From Heracleum sosnowskyi (Eukaryota > Streptophyta > Magnoliopsida > Apiales > Apiaceae): a stretch of DNA of 64,000 bases. Made by a program: the position numbers and the translations under genes. The DNA lies in the NCBI GenBank assembly GCA_030848705.1, contig CM061245.1, positions 68,102,006 to 68,166,005 of the forward strand, given 5' to 3'. The first letter of the stretch is position 1; every line of letters starts with the position of its first letter. Shown here piece by piece: positions 9,434 to 21,390 of the stretch. Under the pieces are notes generated by a model. It saw only the letters and a program-made list of their open reading frames with translations, did no database searches and was not told where the DNA came from.

Positions 9434-9456
9434 TTTTGGCGCTAGAAGGAGGGGCT
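9434..9456 (+). other. Primer-binding-site candidate of the Tat-like element
   Basis: TTTTGGCGCTAGAAGGAGGG abuts the 5' LTR. It starts with TGG, the complement of a tRNA 3' CCA end. I do not assign the tRNA with confidence. Confidence 0.6.
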
Positions 9457-10949
9457 TTACTGATCTTTTGAGGGGAAAAGATGACGAAAAGCTCTGGTGA
9501 TGATCGTACAACGAAGAACAATGGAGGTTTTCTGGAAAAAAAGATATAAAAGATGAAGAAACTAAGGAGAAATCATGGCTCACTGGAAAAAGGGTGAAAA
9601 AGAGTCTGCCAGGAGGTGCGAACAAGAGAGGTTCAGACTGAAGCTCTGAAAACCGCCAAAGGAGGTTCCCCAGCCACCTTTATTCTAGTTATTTAGTGGT
9701 AAAAGGCATAAAACAAGGAGATGCGACTCCAAGATGCCTGAAACTTGATTTTGACGGAAGGAGCCCAGAAAAGAATGGCCAAAGATGGATTTCTAATAGA
9801 GATTATGGTATGGAATAGTCGGAAAGTAGGTATGCATGAGCTTCAGGTTCAAACCTGTGAATCAGGTTCAGGTGTAAACAACTTTGAATGACCCCGGAGC
9901 TTCTCGCATCAGGAGCGCTAATATGATTGGTAGGGCTTGTGAAGCTTAACGTCCAACTATCAATGGAGGTGTGGGCCATCTAGAGAGGCACAATCGAGAG
10001 GTTCAAGTGGCAAAGTCAAGGGAAACCTCTTGACTAAGGAGGTACAGATGGAACTAGATGTGAACCTCCTGATTAAGGAGGTACATGTGGAGTTAAATAT
10101 GAACCTCTTTAACGAGGAGGTACGATTGAACTTAAAAAAACACGAGGATGTGGATATCTAGTGTAATGAAGAGGAACTGGAATAAAGTTTCAGGTGTAGA
10201 CTACTCTGAAGCTCTGTCGAGGTGTAGACAGGTGAGAAGCTGAACCTCCACCTGCTAATGGAGATAAATGCCATCTAAAGAGATTCAACCAGTTGGAGGT
10301 TAAGGCTTAAGAGGTCTGTAGCTGAAGCTGAGACGAGAGGAACCGGGGGGTAGTGGATGGTATGCTGCCCGAGAATGGTATCTTGAAATTGCTAAATTTT
10401 CAAGCAAAATGGAGTTTTCAGCAAGGAATGAGTCAGGTTCATTGGCAAGCAGTTGTGTTCTGTGGATCATTAGCTTCACCTGCGCTTTATTGGAACTCAT
10501 CTGCTGGTTATAGCTTCATTGGGATTAGTTGTGGGATGCAGCTTTATTGGTCCAGCTTCACCGTGGTTGACTGGCTCTTCAGCTTCACCCACCAAAGGCA
10601 CCAGCATGTTTGATAAACTGCGAAAAAGACTTAACAGTGAAGTTCTTTCCAGGAACGAGGTTTGGCTAGGAGAGGTTCAATGATGGAAGGTGCTTCGATC
10701 AGGAGGATTCTCCAAGATGTCTAGGTTTTACATCTAATGAAGGAGGTTCAAAGCGAAGCTCTAGTTTGCTTCATACCTCATGTAAAAGAGAGCATAAAAG
10801 GAGGTGTCTGAGGAAAAAGGTCAAGGAAAAGAAGGAGTACTTTGTTGGCCATGAAGCTGCACCAAGGTCAAGCTGAAGCTTCAGTGAAAGAGGTTCTCAA
10901 GTTAGAAGCTTCTCCAAACCAAGCAGCTGTAACCTAGGCCTACCCCAGG
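9457..10949 (+). other. Tat-like interior, non-coding 5' half
   Basis: A start-codon remnant at 9481 (MTKSSGDDRTTKNNGG) runs into a stop after about 22 codons and may be what is left of gag. The rest is stop-rich and dense in AGGTTCA and GAGGTT strings. A block at about 10338-10610 starts with GGAACCGGGGGGTAGTGGAT and is repeated, diverged, at 16861 and 18236; it also contains early forms of the minisatellite found at 17098. Confidence 0.6.
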
Positions 10950-11510
10950 GAAGGAGTTGCGGAAGCTATGCGATGATCTTGGGACTCAAAAGGGGTTCAC
11001 GGCAGTTTATCATCCTCAAAGTAATAGTCAAACTGAGGTTGTCAACAAGATTATTAAACATACCTAGAAGACCAAGTTGGAAGAAAGTAAAGGGTGTTGG
11101 CCTGAGGAACTCCCTATGGTTTTGTGGTCATACAATACAACACCACGAACCACTACTGGGGAGTCACCCTTCACCTTAACCAATGGTTGTGAGACTATGG
11201 TTCCCGTTGAAATTGGGGCTGGATCGTTTCGAAGGGACAATTATGATCCTGGGAATAATGAGATGAATCACCGTTTGTATTTGGATTTAGTGGAAGAGGT
11301 TCGGGCTACTGCGCAGCTGAAGCTAGCTGCATACCAGTAACATACTCGGAAGTACTTTGACAACAAGGTTCGTGCTCCTTCATTAAAGGTTGGCGATTTG
11401 GTTTTGAGAATGATGCTACCACACAAGGAAAGAGGTATGGGTAACCTCTCGGTTAATAAAGGAAGTAGTGCGAGGTTTGAACCTGAACCTCTCGAGGAAA
11501 AGACCAAAAA
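10950..11510 (+). pseudogene. Broken Ty3/Gypsy (Tat-type) integrase remnant
   Basis: Read across frames, this stretch gives the end of the integrase core and the region after it: YHPQSNSQTEVVNKIIKHT, WPEELPMVLWSYNTTPRTTT, GESPFTLTNGCETMVPVEIG and KVRAPSLKVGDLVLR. The spacing and wording are typical of plant Tat-lineage integrases. Internal stops occur after KHT and after LAAYQ, and the catalytic first half is missing. The longest uninterrupted piece is 87 codons (11077-11340). It is evidence for lineage only, not a working gene. Confidence 0.85.
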
Positions 11511-12087
11511 CTATGGAAGCTCAGGAGGGCAACGGAGCTGATAAAGGAATCTTGGTTGAATTGGGCTTGGATCTTAGTATGCTGAGGCAATGGATATAAA
11601 TTAGGTGAACCTTACAAGGAGGTTCCTATCTTTGAAGAGGTAGCTTCCCCTCAGACACTATTGTCAGATGTTTCCTTACAAAAGGATGGAAAAAATCTGA
11701 ATTACCCGGTAGAAGGCGTTCTTGGAGGCACTGGAGGTCCACCAATAAAATTGAAGAAAATGATTACGAACCTCCCATCAATATGGAGTGGTGCAGCTTC
11801 ACACACGGATTGCCAAACTTGTTGGAAGCTGCAGTTGGACATATATTGCCAGCTTCGTGGATGTCTATTCAGACTTCTCCTTCAAGAGAATAAGAGGCTC
11901 TATAAGGTTCAATTCTTGGTCATGGACAAACTACTCCAAAGACTTGGGGGGTAGAGGATACCATAATATATGGAAGGTTTCTGAAAACAACCAGTGACCA
12001 AACTAAACGGAATAGGAATGAGGTTCAGCTTCGCGGTCCCTCAACTACATCAGGTACAGAACCTCTTAATGGCGCAACTACAGGGAG
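11511..12087 (+). other. Tat-like interior, no recognisable gene
   Basis: Stop-rich sequence with AGGTTC strings. Short frames at 11661-11997 have no family resemblance that I can see. It ends at the TSD of the nested solo LTR. Confidence 0.55.
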
Positions 12088-12092
12088 GTTGG

Positions 12093-15000
12093 TGTAATAA
12101 CCCGAATTTTTGGAAAAATTAAAACTTTTCTTATTATGATTAAGTGCATCAGTGAATAGTGAATTTGGGGGATGAATAGTGATTTTGAGGGTTAAGAAGA
12201 TTTTCAGACCACCCTATGTACGAGTCGGGATAATGAACTTTCGAAGTCGTCTTAGTGATCTACTATGAAAATGAAGGAATGCAAAAGCTGTCAGAATCGA
12301 AAAAATAGCATTTCTATTTTCTCCGAAATTTCACCACTAACGGATGGATTAATCATTATTTGAAAATATTGGAGGATTTAAATTATCAATTATATGGATA
12401 TGGATTAATAAAAGAGTTAGAGATATCAAGAACGTTTACGGTAAACTACTTCGATAGAACACTTAAGAAACCCTGCGAACATTTTGCGAGATTAAGCGGT
12501 GACGGACCAATGCGACATTTACAGGATTAAATATAGACATGGAAGTAACAGGTAACAAGATTAATTCGAGGAATGCAACATTTGGATCATCCATGTGAAA
12601 GGAAACAAAACCAGTAAAGCTACTTTATCCAAACTCATGCATGTCCGACAAGTGTCCTATGACTAAGCAACAAAGGTGATGACTCATCACTTTCAATACA
12701 AAATATCTCATTTCTAGCAAAGTAACCAAGGCGAAAAGAAAAACTCTCCCCACCTCCATTTCTTACAATTCTGCCGAGCAGAAACGAAGCTCAAAGAAAA
12801 ATTCATATCTCCACTTCTATCCATCCTTAAATCACCAAATTTTAACCATAGCTTCTCCACTCCATGGGTAATATTCTTTCAAAATTTCATGGCCAACAAA
12901 GGGGTGTAGCCTAGTCAAATCCCTTCCCCAAGTCGGAGAACCGAAACTGTCCGGCCTTTCCCAGTTTTGACCACTCACCTTAGAAAGCCAATAAGTCGAG
13001 CTTCAAGCATCCCCTGGTGATGAGATAGGACTCAAAAGAAAGACCTTTAATATTAGAAGGTGTGGTAAAAAGTTGAGAACCAAACTCTTATTTTTCGAGT
13101 TTATATGGATCTTACAAAGTGATGATGAATAGTAACTCCGAAATTTTATTAACTTGTTTTCTTGATTGGATCTTAAGGTTTAAGCTTTGTAAGGAGTAGC
13201 TAAGGCTTGTTGAGTGATTGTGAGCACTGGTCAGTGTTGGTAGAGCATCAAGCAAGGTAAAATCTTTGAACCACCTTTGAGTTTTATAGAGTTTTTGATG
13301 AGATCTTAAGTTGTTTACAAGATGAGTTCTTGATTGGTGTTTTAGTGGTTGATTCAAGTTTGTTTGTTGTGTATATGTTGTGTGGTGGTCATGGGACCTT
13401 ACCACTGGCCTTATAGCCTCTTGACAGTAGTAATTTATGTTGTTAAGCCATGAGTTGCTTTGATGTTATGCTTGAGGCATGTACGAATTTGGAATGTTCG
13501 ATTTATAGCCGTTGTAATGACGAAATTTTGTTAACCCTTAAAGACAGTATCAAACCGAGACCTTCACTTTGTTTAAATAGTAACAACTGCATATGGTGGT
13601 GTAGATATTATTGTCTAGTTTATTTTGGCGAAAGAATCATGTCAAAATAGTTTATGTTTTATGAGATATGACCATTTTAGTGAAAGTGGTTCAAGGAAGG
13701 AGATTGCAGAAATGTACCAACTTTGTGGCTATGTTTGAGACCCTTAAGAGTTGTTTTAAAATATGAAATTTTGTGTTGAAGTGCCAAGGTCAGTTACGAA
13801 AGTTTGTACGAAGGTTTCGAGTCCAAAAGATTATTTTCCGATTTTATTAAAATGTGTTAGCCGAGGTTGCGCAAGTGAAAACCACTAAGAACATGACTTA
13901 CAAACCAATGTTGTAAATGGTTAAGTATAACTTGTATTCGAGGATCGATTTCGGATTAAACCTACGACTTAAGTAATTGTCGATTAACATGGACTTAGTA
14001 TGAGCCTATAACGAGCTAGTAATGCCTCGGTTGTGTTTCGCTTACGTGTTTAAGCATTGAGTACAAGTGGATTATCCAGGGGATTAATCGTGCGTTTTCT
14101 TTGACTTTGTCTAGATTGTCCGGCATCGTCGCGAACCCCTATCACTTCTCGAGCATCAGGAAAGTTTTCTAAACCCATACTTTGAAGTATTAGTTATATA
14201 ATACTGTTTTTTCCATGTATAGTGTTGTATAGTTTTGAGATAAATGATTATATCGTGTTAAATAGAATTTGACTTTTGGATATTATACGAGCTTTGAGAT
14301 AATGTACTTATGAACCAGTATACCTTGTAGCTCTATAGATAAGAGCATGTTTATTGTTTCGACTCTAGACCGGGAGTCGATATTTTTGTTATATAGATAG
14401 TCGTGGAAACCCGGAGGGATTCCAGCGGCAGAGTACTATTCATCTTGAGGAATATTATTATTAAATATTATTTATGTTCCGGAAAGTATTTATTACTTGG
14501 AAATGATTTGATTATGGGCTTCTAAGCTAGATATGGGATATTAGTTAGAAGCCAGGTTTTTATAAATGCCCTAGGATAAGGGCGTGCGATTTTCTTTAAA
14601 GATCAGAAGTGATTGTATTTCGGTATATGTTAAAGACTATTTTCCGATAAAGATTACTTTCCGATAAAGATATCGGGTAACTGTTATTTGAGGATTAATT
14701 ATTTATTTAATGAATAATACTTTTGAATATTCATTTGAGGATTAATTATTTATTTAATGAATATTACTTTTGAATATTCATTTGAGGATTAATTATTTAT
14801 TTAATGAATATTACTTTTGAATATTCATTTGAGGATTAATTATTTATTTAATGAATATTACTTTTGAATATTCATTTGAGGATTAATTATTTATTTAATG
14901 AATATTATTTCTGAATATTCATTTGAGATTTATTTACTTAATGAATATTAATTTCGAAGATTCGTTTGATGTTTACTTATTTAATAAATATTATTAATTA

Positions 15001-16524
15001 TTTTTAAATTAAAAAGAGGTTCCCAAAACACTATTTTTCCATTTAAATTTGTCTTTTAAAGAGGATTTAAATGCTCGCTCAACTATCAAAAATATGGGAA
15101 ACCTGATTTAGGTGACTACTACTCTTTTTAAACTCTCAACTCAAAAACTATCGAGGGACAGATATTTTCTCGGAGCAATTTAATTGCTGCCAGTCGCATG
15201 TTGTGTTACCACCTCAACGCTCGAGGGGTAAATTCATGGAACAAGTCAATATCCATTAACAAGCATCGCTTGGGAAATATTGGAGAATCTTCCTTTCCAA
15301 CCTAGATATAACTACTTAGTGGAGTCGTATCAACAAGTACTACACTTGGGGAATGGAGGACGATCTTTACGTTTCAGAGTCATGGATTTCATCCGAACTA
15401 GGAGCGGTGTAAGAGGTCGAGTCGCGCCGACCCATCTTTTTATTGCCCCAAATGGGCCGGGAGATCCAGAAAGGCGGTAGACAATGTCAGGCTGTCGTGA
15501 TTCTTCCATCTACATGTAGAAAACATATTTTTGTTGTACGACCTGCTACTGATCATAGTAAGGTTGGTACGACGGGCGCGGTGAAGGCTCCAGTATTGGT
15601 TCATCATCCAATTTGGATATTCCTGCAACATGAATTGGGGTGAAGAACCAACCATGTTGGCAGGAGGTCGAAAAGTGCTTGGAAACGAAGTTACAATAAA
15701 TCCTTGCAACTTCACCTTTTATTTTATGAGTTATGACTCTGATAAAGCCTTACTCAGATTATATATGCATAAGTGGACTTTGGGTTACGGAAACATTACA
15801 TTAATGTTCCTTGTAACTTCATCTTTTATATTATACTAGAACTTTGTTCATAGTATGAATATCGAAGGTTTGCAGAAATATTATGGAAATGATATTTGAA
15901 ATACAACAATGGTACTGTTTTTGGAATACATTCCGATAAGGAAATAATTTCAGTATCGAGATATTTTGACAAATTATTGTCTTATACCCGCTTTATTCTG
16001 GATTGAATTAAAGGCATAATTATGCCATACTTTCATTACCTTGCTGAGCTATCGCTCACTCTTGCTATTGTTATATATATATTATATAGCAGCGAAGCAG
16101 GATGCCAATGGGACGGCACATACCTCGCAAGGCGTTCCATAAACAGTTTCTAGCAGTGATCCCGAGAGTAGTACGAACCAATCGAATCAGGCTACAGCTT
16201 TTGGTATTCAACTTATGTATAGACATGAATGGTATGAGAGGATTATGAGCATCAGAAGGCTAAGTTGGTAATGTAACATTACTTAGAAATTGTATCAGTG
16301 ACATATTCAAAAGACAGTTGGGTATTGTAATAAAAATTATTTATTCCGCAGTTGTTGTATCGTGTCGTTTCTGAGACTCTAACCTGTGTGTGTGTGTGTG
16401 TGAGACATATATTGTGGGGTCATGAGCAGGTGAATTATGAACGGTGTGAGTAATACAGGTAAGGCAAGGAGTAAATGGATCGTGACTACTCTAAATCCCT
16501 GACCCCGGATTTGGGGTTGTTACA
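12093..16524 (+). mobile_element. Solo LTR of the giant-LTR Gypsy family, copy 1 (4432 bp)
   Basis: It starts TGTAATAACCCG, ends GGTTGTTACA and is flanked by a perfect 5-bp TSD GTTGG (12088-12092 and 16525-16529). It is homologous end to end, in opposite orientation, to the solo LTR at 32071-36827 and to the paired LTRs at 44711-49629 and 53622-58540. It contains no convincing ORF. A solo LTR with TSD is the known product of recombination between the two LTRs of a once-complete element. A 47-bp minisatellite (14690-14990) and a (GT)n run near 16383-16402 lie inside it. Confidence 0.9.
14690..14990 (+). repeat. 47-bp minisatellite within solo LTR copy 1
   Basis: GAGGATTAATTATTTATTT recurs at 14690, 14737, 14784, 14831 and 14878, an exact 47-bp period, and then decays to about 14990. 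Each unit contains an inverted pair AATGAATATT / AATATTCATT. The related LTRs hold the same minisatellite with other periods and copy numbers. Confidence 0.88.
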
Positions 16525-16529
16525 GTTGG

Positions 16530-17097
16530 ATTGGCCAAATTGTGAAGGTTTATATACGTGTTGATCTAGTTATCCACCCAAGCAAAGAGCCTAATTCTTA
16601 ATGTTTCATTGGTAAAACCCACGTCGGGTTCTGGAATCTACACCTAAGAGGTTTGACAACTGGAATTATGGATTTGTCATCGAGGACAGGTAATATCATA
16701 CTTATTGGAAGTGATATTACAAGTAACAGCGAAGTTTGTTTGAACCTGACTGCGAGGTTCATGGTGAAGTTTGTTTGAACCTGACTGCGAGGTTCATGGT
16801 GAAGTTTGTTTGAACCTGACTACATATTATATAAGGTTCCTCTTGTATTTAATGGCTTCAAAGAACTGGGGGGGGGGGGGGGTAGTGGATGACATGTTGT
16901 CCAAGATGGTATCTTGAAAGTGGTAAATTTTCAAGCAAATGGAGTTTACAGTCAATAAGTGGTTCAGGTTCGCGAGCTTTCTGAGGTTCAGATGTGTGAA
17001 CCTCTAATGAGATTTGATTCTGGAGGTGCTCATGGATATGGACGTGAAGCTATAGCTAGGATTGGATTGGATTTTTTTGCAGATTCATTGTCACTTA
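16530..17097 (+). other. Tat-like interior with duplicated segment and reiterated polypurine-like tract
   Basis: GAACCTGACTGCGAGGTTCA is tandemly repeated at about 16740-16825 (period near 45 bp). At 16861 a block starts with AAGAACTGGG running into a G homopolymer (about 16868-16882), then TAGTGGATGACATG. This is a diverged copy of the block at 10338. Confidence 0.6.
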
Positions 17098-17740
17098 CCG
17101 GCGGGTTGCAGGTTGACTGGTATTCAGCTGCGGGTTGCAGCTTCATTGGTCTCCACTTGCGGGTTGTAGGTTGATTGGTATTAAGCTGCGGGTTGCAGCT
17201 TCATTGGTATTCACCTGCTGGTGCAGGTTGACTGGTATTCAGCTACGGGTTGCAGCTTAATTGGTATTCACCTGTTGGTGCAGGTTGATTTCCATTCAGC
17301 TGCGGGTTGCAGCTTCATAGGTATTCACCTACTAATGCAGGTTGACTGGTATTCAGCTGCGGGTTGCAGCTTAATTGGTATTCACCTGTTGGTGCAGGTT
17401 GATTGGCATTCAGCTGCGGGTTGCAGGTCCATTGGTATTCACCTGCTGGTTGCAGGTTGATTGGTATTCCGCTGCGGGTTGCAGCTTCATTGGTATTCAC
17501 TTGCTGATTGCAGGTTGATTGGTATTCAGCTGCGGGTTGCAGCTTCATTGGTATTCACATGCTGGTTGCAGGTTCATTGGTATTCAGCTGCGGGTTACAG
17601 CTTTATTGGTCTTCACCTGCTGGTTGCAGGTTGATTCGAATTCAGCTGTGGGTTGTAGTTTCAATGGTCTTCACCTGCTGGTTGCAGGTTGATTGGAATT
17701 CAGCTGCGGGTTGCAGCTTCATTGGTGCAGGTTGAACGGC
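17098..17740 (+). repeat. Dimeric minisatellite, ~58-bp unit made of two ~29-bp halves
   Basis: About eleven units alternate between two related half-units, one reading GGTTGCAGGTTGATTGGTAT and continuing TTCAGCTGC, the other GGGTTGCAGCTTCATTGGTA and continuing TTCACCTGCT. The halves differ at a few diagnostic positions, so this is a higher-order repeat. The ORFs running through it on both strands are by-products of the period. Tat-lineage elements are known for tandem repeats in their 3' untranslated part, which fits. Confidence 0.88.
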
Positions 17741-19277
17741 GTTCACCTGTGTTAAATAGGTTGATTGGCATCTTCTTGTGATTGGTAAGTTCCTAAGAAG
17801 GCAGGTTCTGATCTGTGGAAAGGGTTCAAGGAAAGAAGCTCATCTACCATATCTACGGTACCAAAAAGGTAAGGTGCGAGGTACGTCTTACGAACTTGTT
17901 GTTCATCCATCACATCTCAATTATATGGCTATATGAGAATCTAAACTGCTTTATGCATGAGATTGCTTTTAAATGACAAGTATGTGGGATGCTATATCTT
18001 TAGATTTAATATTATTACTTATTGGCATGTTCAATTGATTGAAATACATGCATGAATGGAGAGGTTATACAGGCAACCAATATGAATTATTCTACACTTG
18101 GTTCACCCCACATGATTATACATGGTTACATGCCTTGATGATTACATGCTTTATTTATGTTTTCCATGGATATGTATGAATCTCAATGCATGAGTACTTG
18201 GTTTTAGTTCTTCACTATATTTGATTATGTGTTAAAGAACTAGGGGTAGTAGATGATATGTACCTCATGATGATATTTCGAAAATTCTGAATTTTCTAAC
18301 AAATGATTAAGGTTCGAGAAATTGGTGAGGTTCAGCTGTGAACCTCCGAATGAGGTTCAGGTTCAAACCTCCAGTCCTGCACTTATGAAATTTGATTGGA
18401 TTGGATTTAATATTATTGGATTGGATTAGAGATTCACCCTCATGGATTATGAGGTGAAGGTTAAGACTTCTGGATTTTAAGTCACAGGCTCATGCTTCCA
18501 CCAGAGGACTGGTTTAATGAAGCCCCTGTTTGATATTGTTGTACAACAAATAAAGCTTATTACAGCTCATATAAGCCCTAGGAACACTAGGCATAAATAT
18601 TATGGTAAAGTGTGGGAGCCAAACACAGGCCACACTCCGGATTAAACTCCTTGCACGATTGCAAGCTGGAACACTAAATAGGTCAAAACTACACTAGGGA
18701 GGTTCAAGGTTGGCAAACCCCTGAAGTTGTAGCACTGATTAAGCTTCATACAGATTTATGAAGTACATGGAATTTAATGGCGCATTACCCTAGGCAGGGA
18801 TATGCATGGATAATTGGTTTTTTCTAAGGCATTGGATAAAATGGCTTATGGATATTTTAATCTATGGAATATGGATTATGTACCTAAGGATATTAGGTGC
18901 AAGGATGGTTTACTTACACATTATATTATTGGAATAATCATGTTGTGAATAATTTTTATTGTATATGGTTTGTATCTCAGGTTAAGAGGTAGATGACAAC
19001 TCAGGTGAGCCTCAGGATTTAGCATGAAGCTACATGTACGCACATATGCTTCTAACATGACAGCTACAACTACATGCATTTGATCCAATCACAATAGGGT
19101 CAGATGAAAAGAGGAATCGAGGAGTAGAGGTCTTGGAAACAACCTACATGTCCTTTGGTATCACCCTACGGCTCACAGGTTCTACGTTACACACATGTTG
19201 TTGAAAGATTTTATATTATATGTATGTGGCTAACAACTTGCAGATTCGTGATCATTCATTTTAAGCAAACAACTTCT
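17741..19277 (+). other. Tat-like interior, no gene seen
   Basis: Stop-rich sequence. It contains a third block starting AAAGAACTAGGGGTAGTAGA (from about 18235), related to those at 10338 and 16861 and to the true polypurine tract at 20535. No protein family is recognisable. Confidence 0.5.
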
Positions 19278-19521
19278 AGGTTCGCGTGGAGCTCACCTGT
19301 GCTTAACAGGTTCACTTTGGAGCTCACCTGTGCTTAACAGGTTCGCGTGAAGCTCACATGTGCTTAACAGGTTCACTTTGGAGCTCACTTGTGCTTAACA
19401 GGTTCGCGTGGAGCTCACCTGTGCTTAACAGGTTCACTTTGGCGCTCACTTGTGCTTAACAGGTTCGCGTGGAGCTCACATGTGCTTAACAGGTTCACTT
19501 TGGAGCTCACCTATGCTTAAC
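19278..19521 (+). repeat. Dimeric tandem repeat, 4 x 61 bp
   Basis: Eight units alternate strictly: a 30-bp form with AGGTTCGCGTGGAGCTCACC and a 31-bp form with AGGTTCACTTTGGAGCTCAC, each ending TGTGCTTAAC. The total of 244 bp is exactly four 61-bp dimers. Single changes (for example GTGAAG, TGGCGC, CTATGC) mark individual units. Confidence 0.9.
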
Positions 19522-20551
19522 AGGTTCCTTATCAGTTATTTTTTGCAAATAGCTTCCAGCTATCAGATTCCAACTTAGAGGTACAGCTACAGACTTCAGC
19601 CAACGGGTGCTGAACTTCTCAACATGATAGGATTCAAGCTGGAAGAGGTTCACATGTCAAATGAAAAGGAAACCTGATGGCTCGGGGGTAAATCAATTTC
19701 CCATGGAAAAGCTTGCATAAGGGAAAGGAGGTTCTCAGCATCAACTCACTCAGGAGGGAGCTTCCACGTGGTAGGTTCAATGGTCGAACCTGAACCTAAA
19801 GTGGAACCATAAGGACAAAGATAAGTTTTACTCCCATGATTTACATATTCATAATCATCTATGTTTTATGTGCATACAAGAAATTATTCAAAGCATTTAG
19901 CTGAAAAGCTTCAGTGTGAACCTCATGTTTGCAAACAATTCATTATTTTTTGCCATACATGAACTCATATTTATCTAAATGTGCATATCACATGATTTCA
20001 AGGAAGGTGTCTTGCATGGATTTATCAACAAAAGGTCATCATCATGCATGGTTTACAAAAATATTTTTCAAACTTGCTACCTGAAGCTGTTGAGTAGGTA
20101 CCTAGGCATACTATATGCCCCATTATGTAACCACTCGAAAAGACATGGTAGCGATTGAGGATGTCTTCACAACCTTCCATTGGTCCCTCTTACGACATTT
20201 TTATATGGTTATTCATGGTATTCCACGGTATATGGTTATTCAAGTTTATTCATGGTATTCCACGGTATATGGTTATTTTGGTTAAACTCAATGGTTTATG
20301 TTTTCCATGGTATTGGAAAACAACGAGGTCCAATGTGTCGGGATAATGGAAATTTCTGAAAATTGTGGCACTATGTCTTGAAGAGTGTGTTCGCCAACGT
20401 TCTACTTGATTGTAGAGGTAGCAACAGATACGTATAAATATTCAAAAATCATTTTTGCACCATACATACTTGCTTGCATACATGCATTATATATGTCCTT
20501 GTCTTGCTTTGGTTCCTCTTGTATTCAATACTGCAAGGAACCGGGGGTAGT
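19522..20551 (+). other. Tat-like 3' interior and polypurine tract
   Basis: No gene. A short duplication of about 38 bp (TTCATGGTATTCCACGGTAT followed by ATGG) lies at 20210-20275. The polypurine tract AAGGAACCGGGGGTAGT at 20535-20551 directly precedes the right LTR. Confidence 0.6.
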
Positions 20552-21390
20552 TGTTGTACCCAAAATCTCACATGGGCTCAATTTAAGGCCCACATGCAAT
20601 ATAGGCCCAACTAGTATGGATTTGGTGAGGATTGGATGTATTGAGGTTCATCTTCATAGTGCCAAGGTTCAGGTTCGCAGCATTGAGGAACAGGTTTAGG
20701 TTCAGGGTGTTTTGACTGCAGGCACAACTTCAGGTGCAGGGTGGTCTGAACCTCTCCGAGACAGAATCAGAGTTGGACAAGGACTCGGCTTCCTATACTT
20801 TAGGAGCACGGAATTACTCTTGGAAAAGGACTTCTAGGCTTAATAAAACGTGGTGGATGGGACAATTACAAACAATATTGGACTTATATTGGTTATTTCG
20901 GATATACATTAAATACATGAGGTTTTGTAGGACTTAGTGATGTACATGGACTAGGACACTGGAAATCTCAGCTACAGGTGTATAATTCGACTATAACTCT
21001 GAGATGGATTATCTTAGAATGGTTGAATTCGCAAGGATGGAGAAGTATAAACCTAATAGAACTACATGGGGCTTAATTCCTCTAAATAGGATATGTAGGC
21101 ACTTGACTAAAGGATTCGGATTTTCACTCTCTACACGCATAAGGCTCGTGTACTCTCTGTGATACATATTCCGGTGAATTGGCTGGCCGTGTAGGATTTA
21201 CTCTGCCCTATTCATCCGGTGGTTTTGTCAACTCAGCCCCCGGAAACATTATTTCTACTATTCTGCACTCATAGCGAGCTTCAGGTTTCTAGCTGCAAAC
21301 CTACAGCTCTGTCTGACAACCTACGATGCATTCTACGGTTATTCCAGCGATATTCTCTCTCGGTGTTGTTACCAAATTTCCCTCACAACA
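20552..21390 (+). repeat. 3' LTR of the Tat-like element
   Basis: It starts TGTTGTACCC, ends CCTCACAACA and is followed by the TSD CTGAT. It aligns along its full length with 8587-9433 except for an 8-bp deletion and scattered substitutions. The TATAAATA of the left LTR reads TCTAAATA here, so this copy has lost its likely promoter box. Confidence 0.9.

Larger units (their letters stand above)
8587..21390 (+). mobile_element. Tat-lineage Ty3/Gypsy derivative without coding capacity (LARD-like), complete with TSD
   Basis: Two LTRs of 847 and 839 bp (8587-9433 and 20552-21390) enclose an 11.1-kb interior. The 5-bp TSD CTGAT is perfect (8582-8586 and 21391-21395). A primer-site-like segment follows the left LTR and a polypurine tract AAGGAACCGGGGGTAGT precedes the right one, so the element is on the + strand. 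The only recognisable coding remnant is a broken integrase at 10950-11510 of Tat type. The interior is filled with diverged GGTTC-rich sequence, repeated polypurine-tract-like blocks and two minisatellites. A 4432-bp solo LTR of another family is nested inside. It must have moved with proteins supplied by a relative. Confidence 0.88.

Noticed and set aside
11077..11340. Host gene of 87 codons
   Set aside because: It is the middle of a Tat-type integrase with stops on both sides.
17221..17735. ORFs with repeating WYSAAGCSFIGIH-type peptide
   Set aside because: They are the translation of a 58-bp minisatellite; both strands are open for the same reason.
19278..19521. CRISPR-like array
   Set aside because: Units abut with no unique spacers; it is a dimeric tandem repeat.
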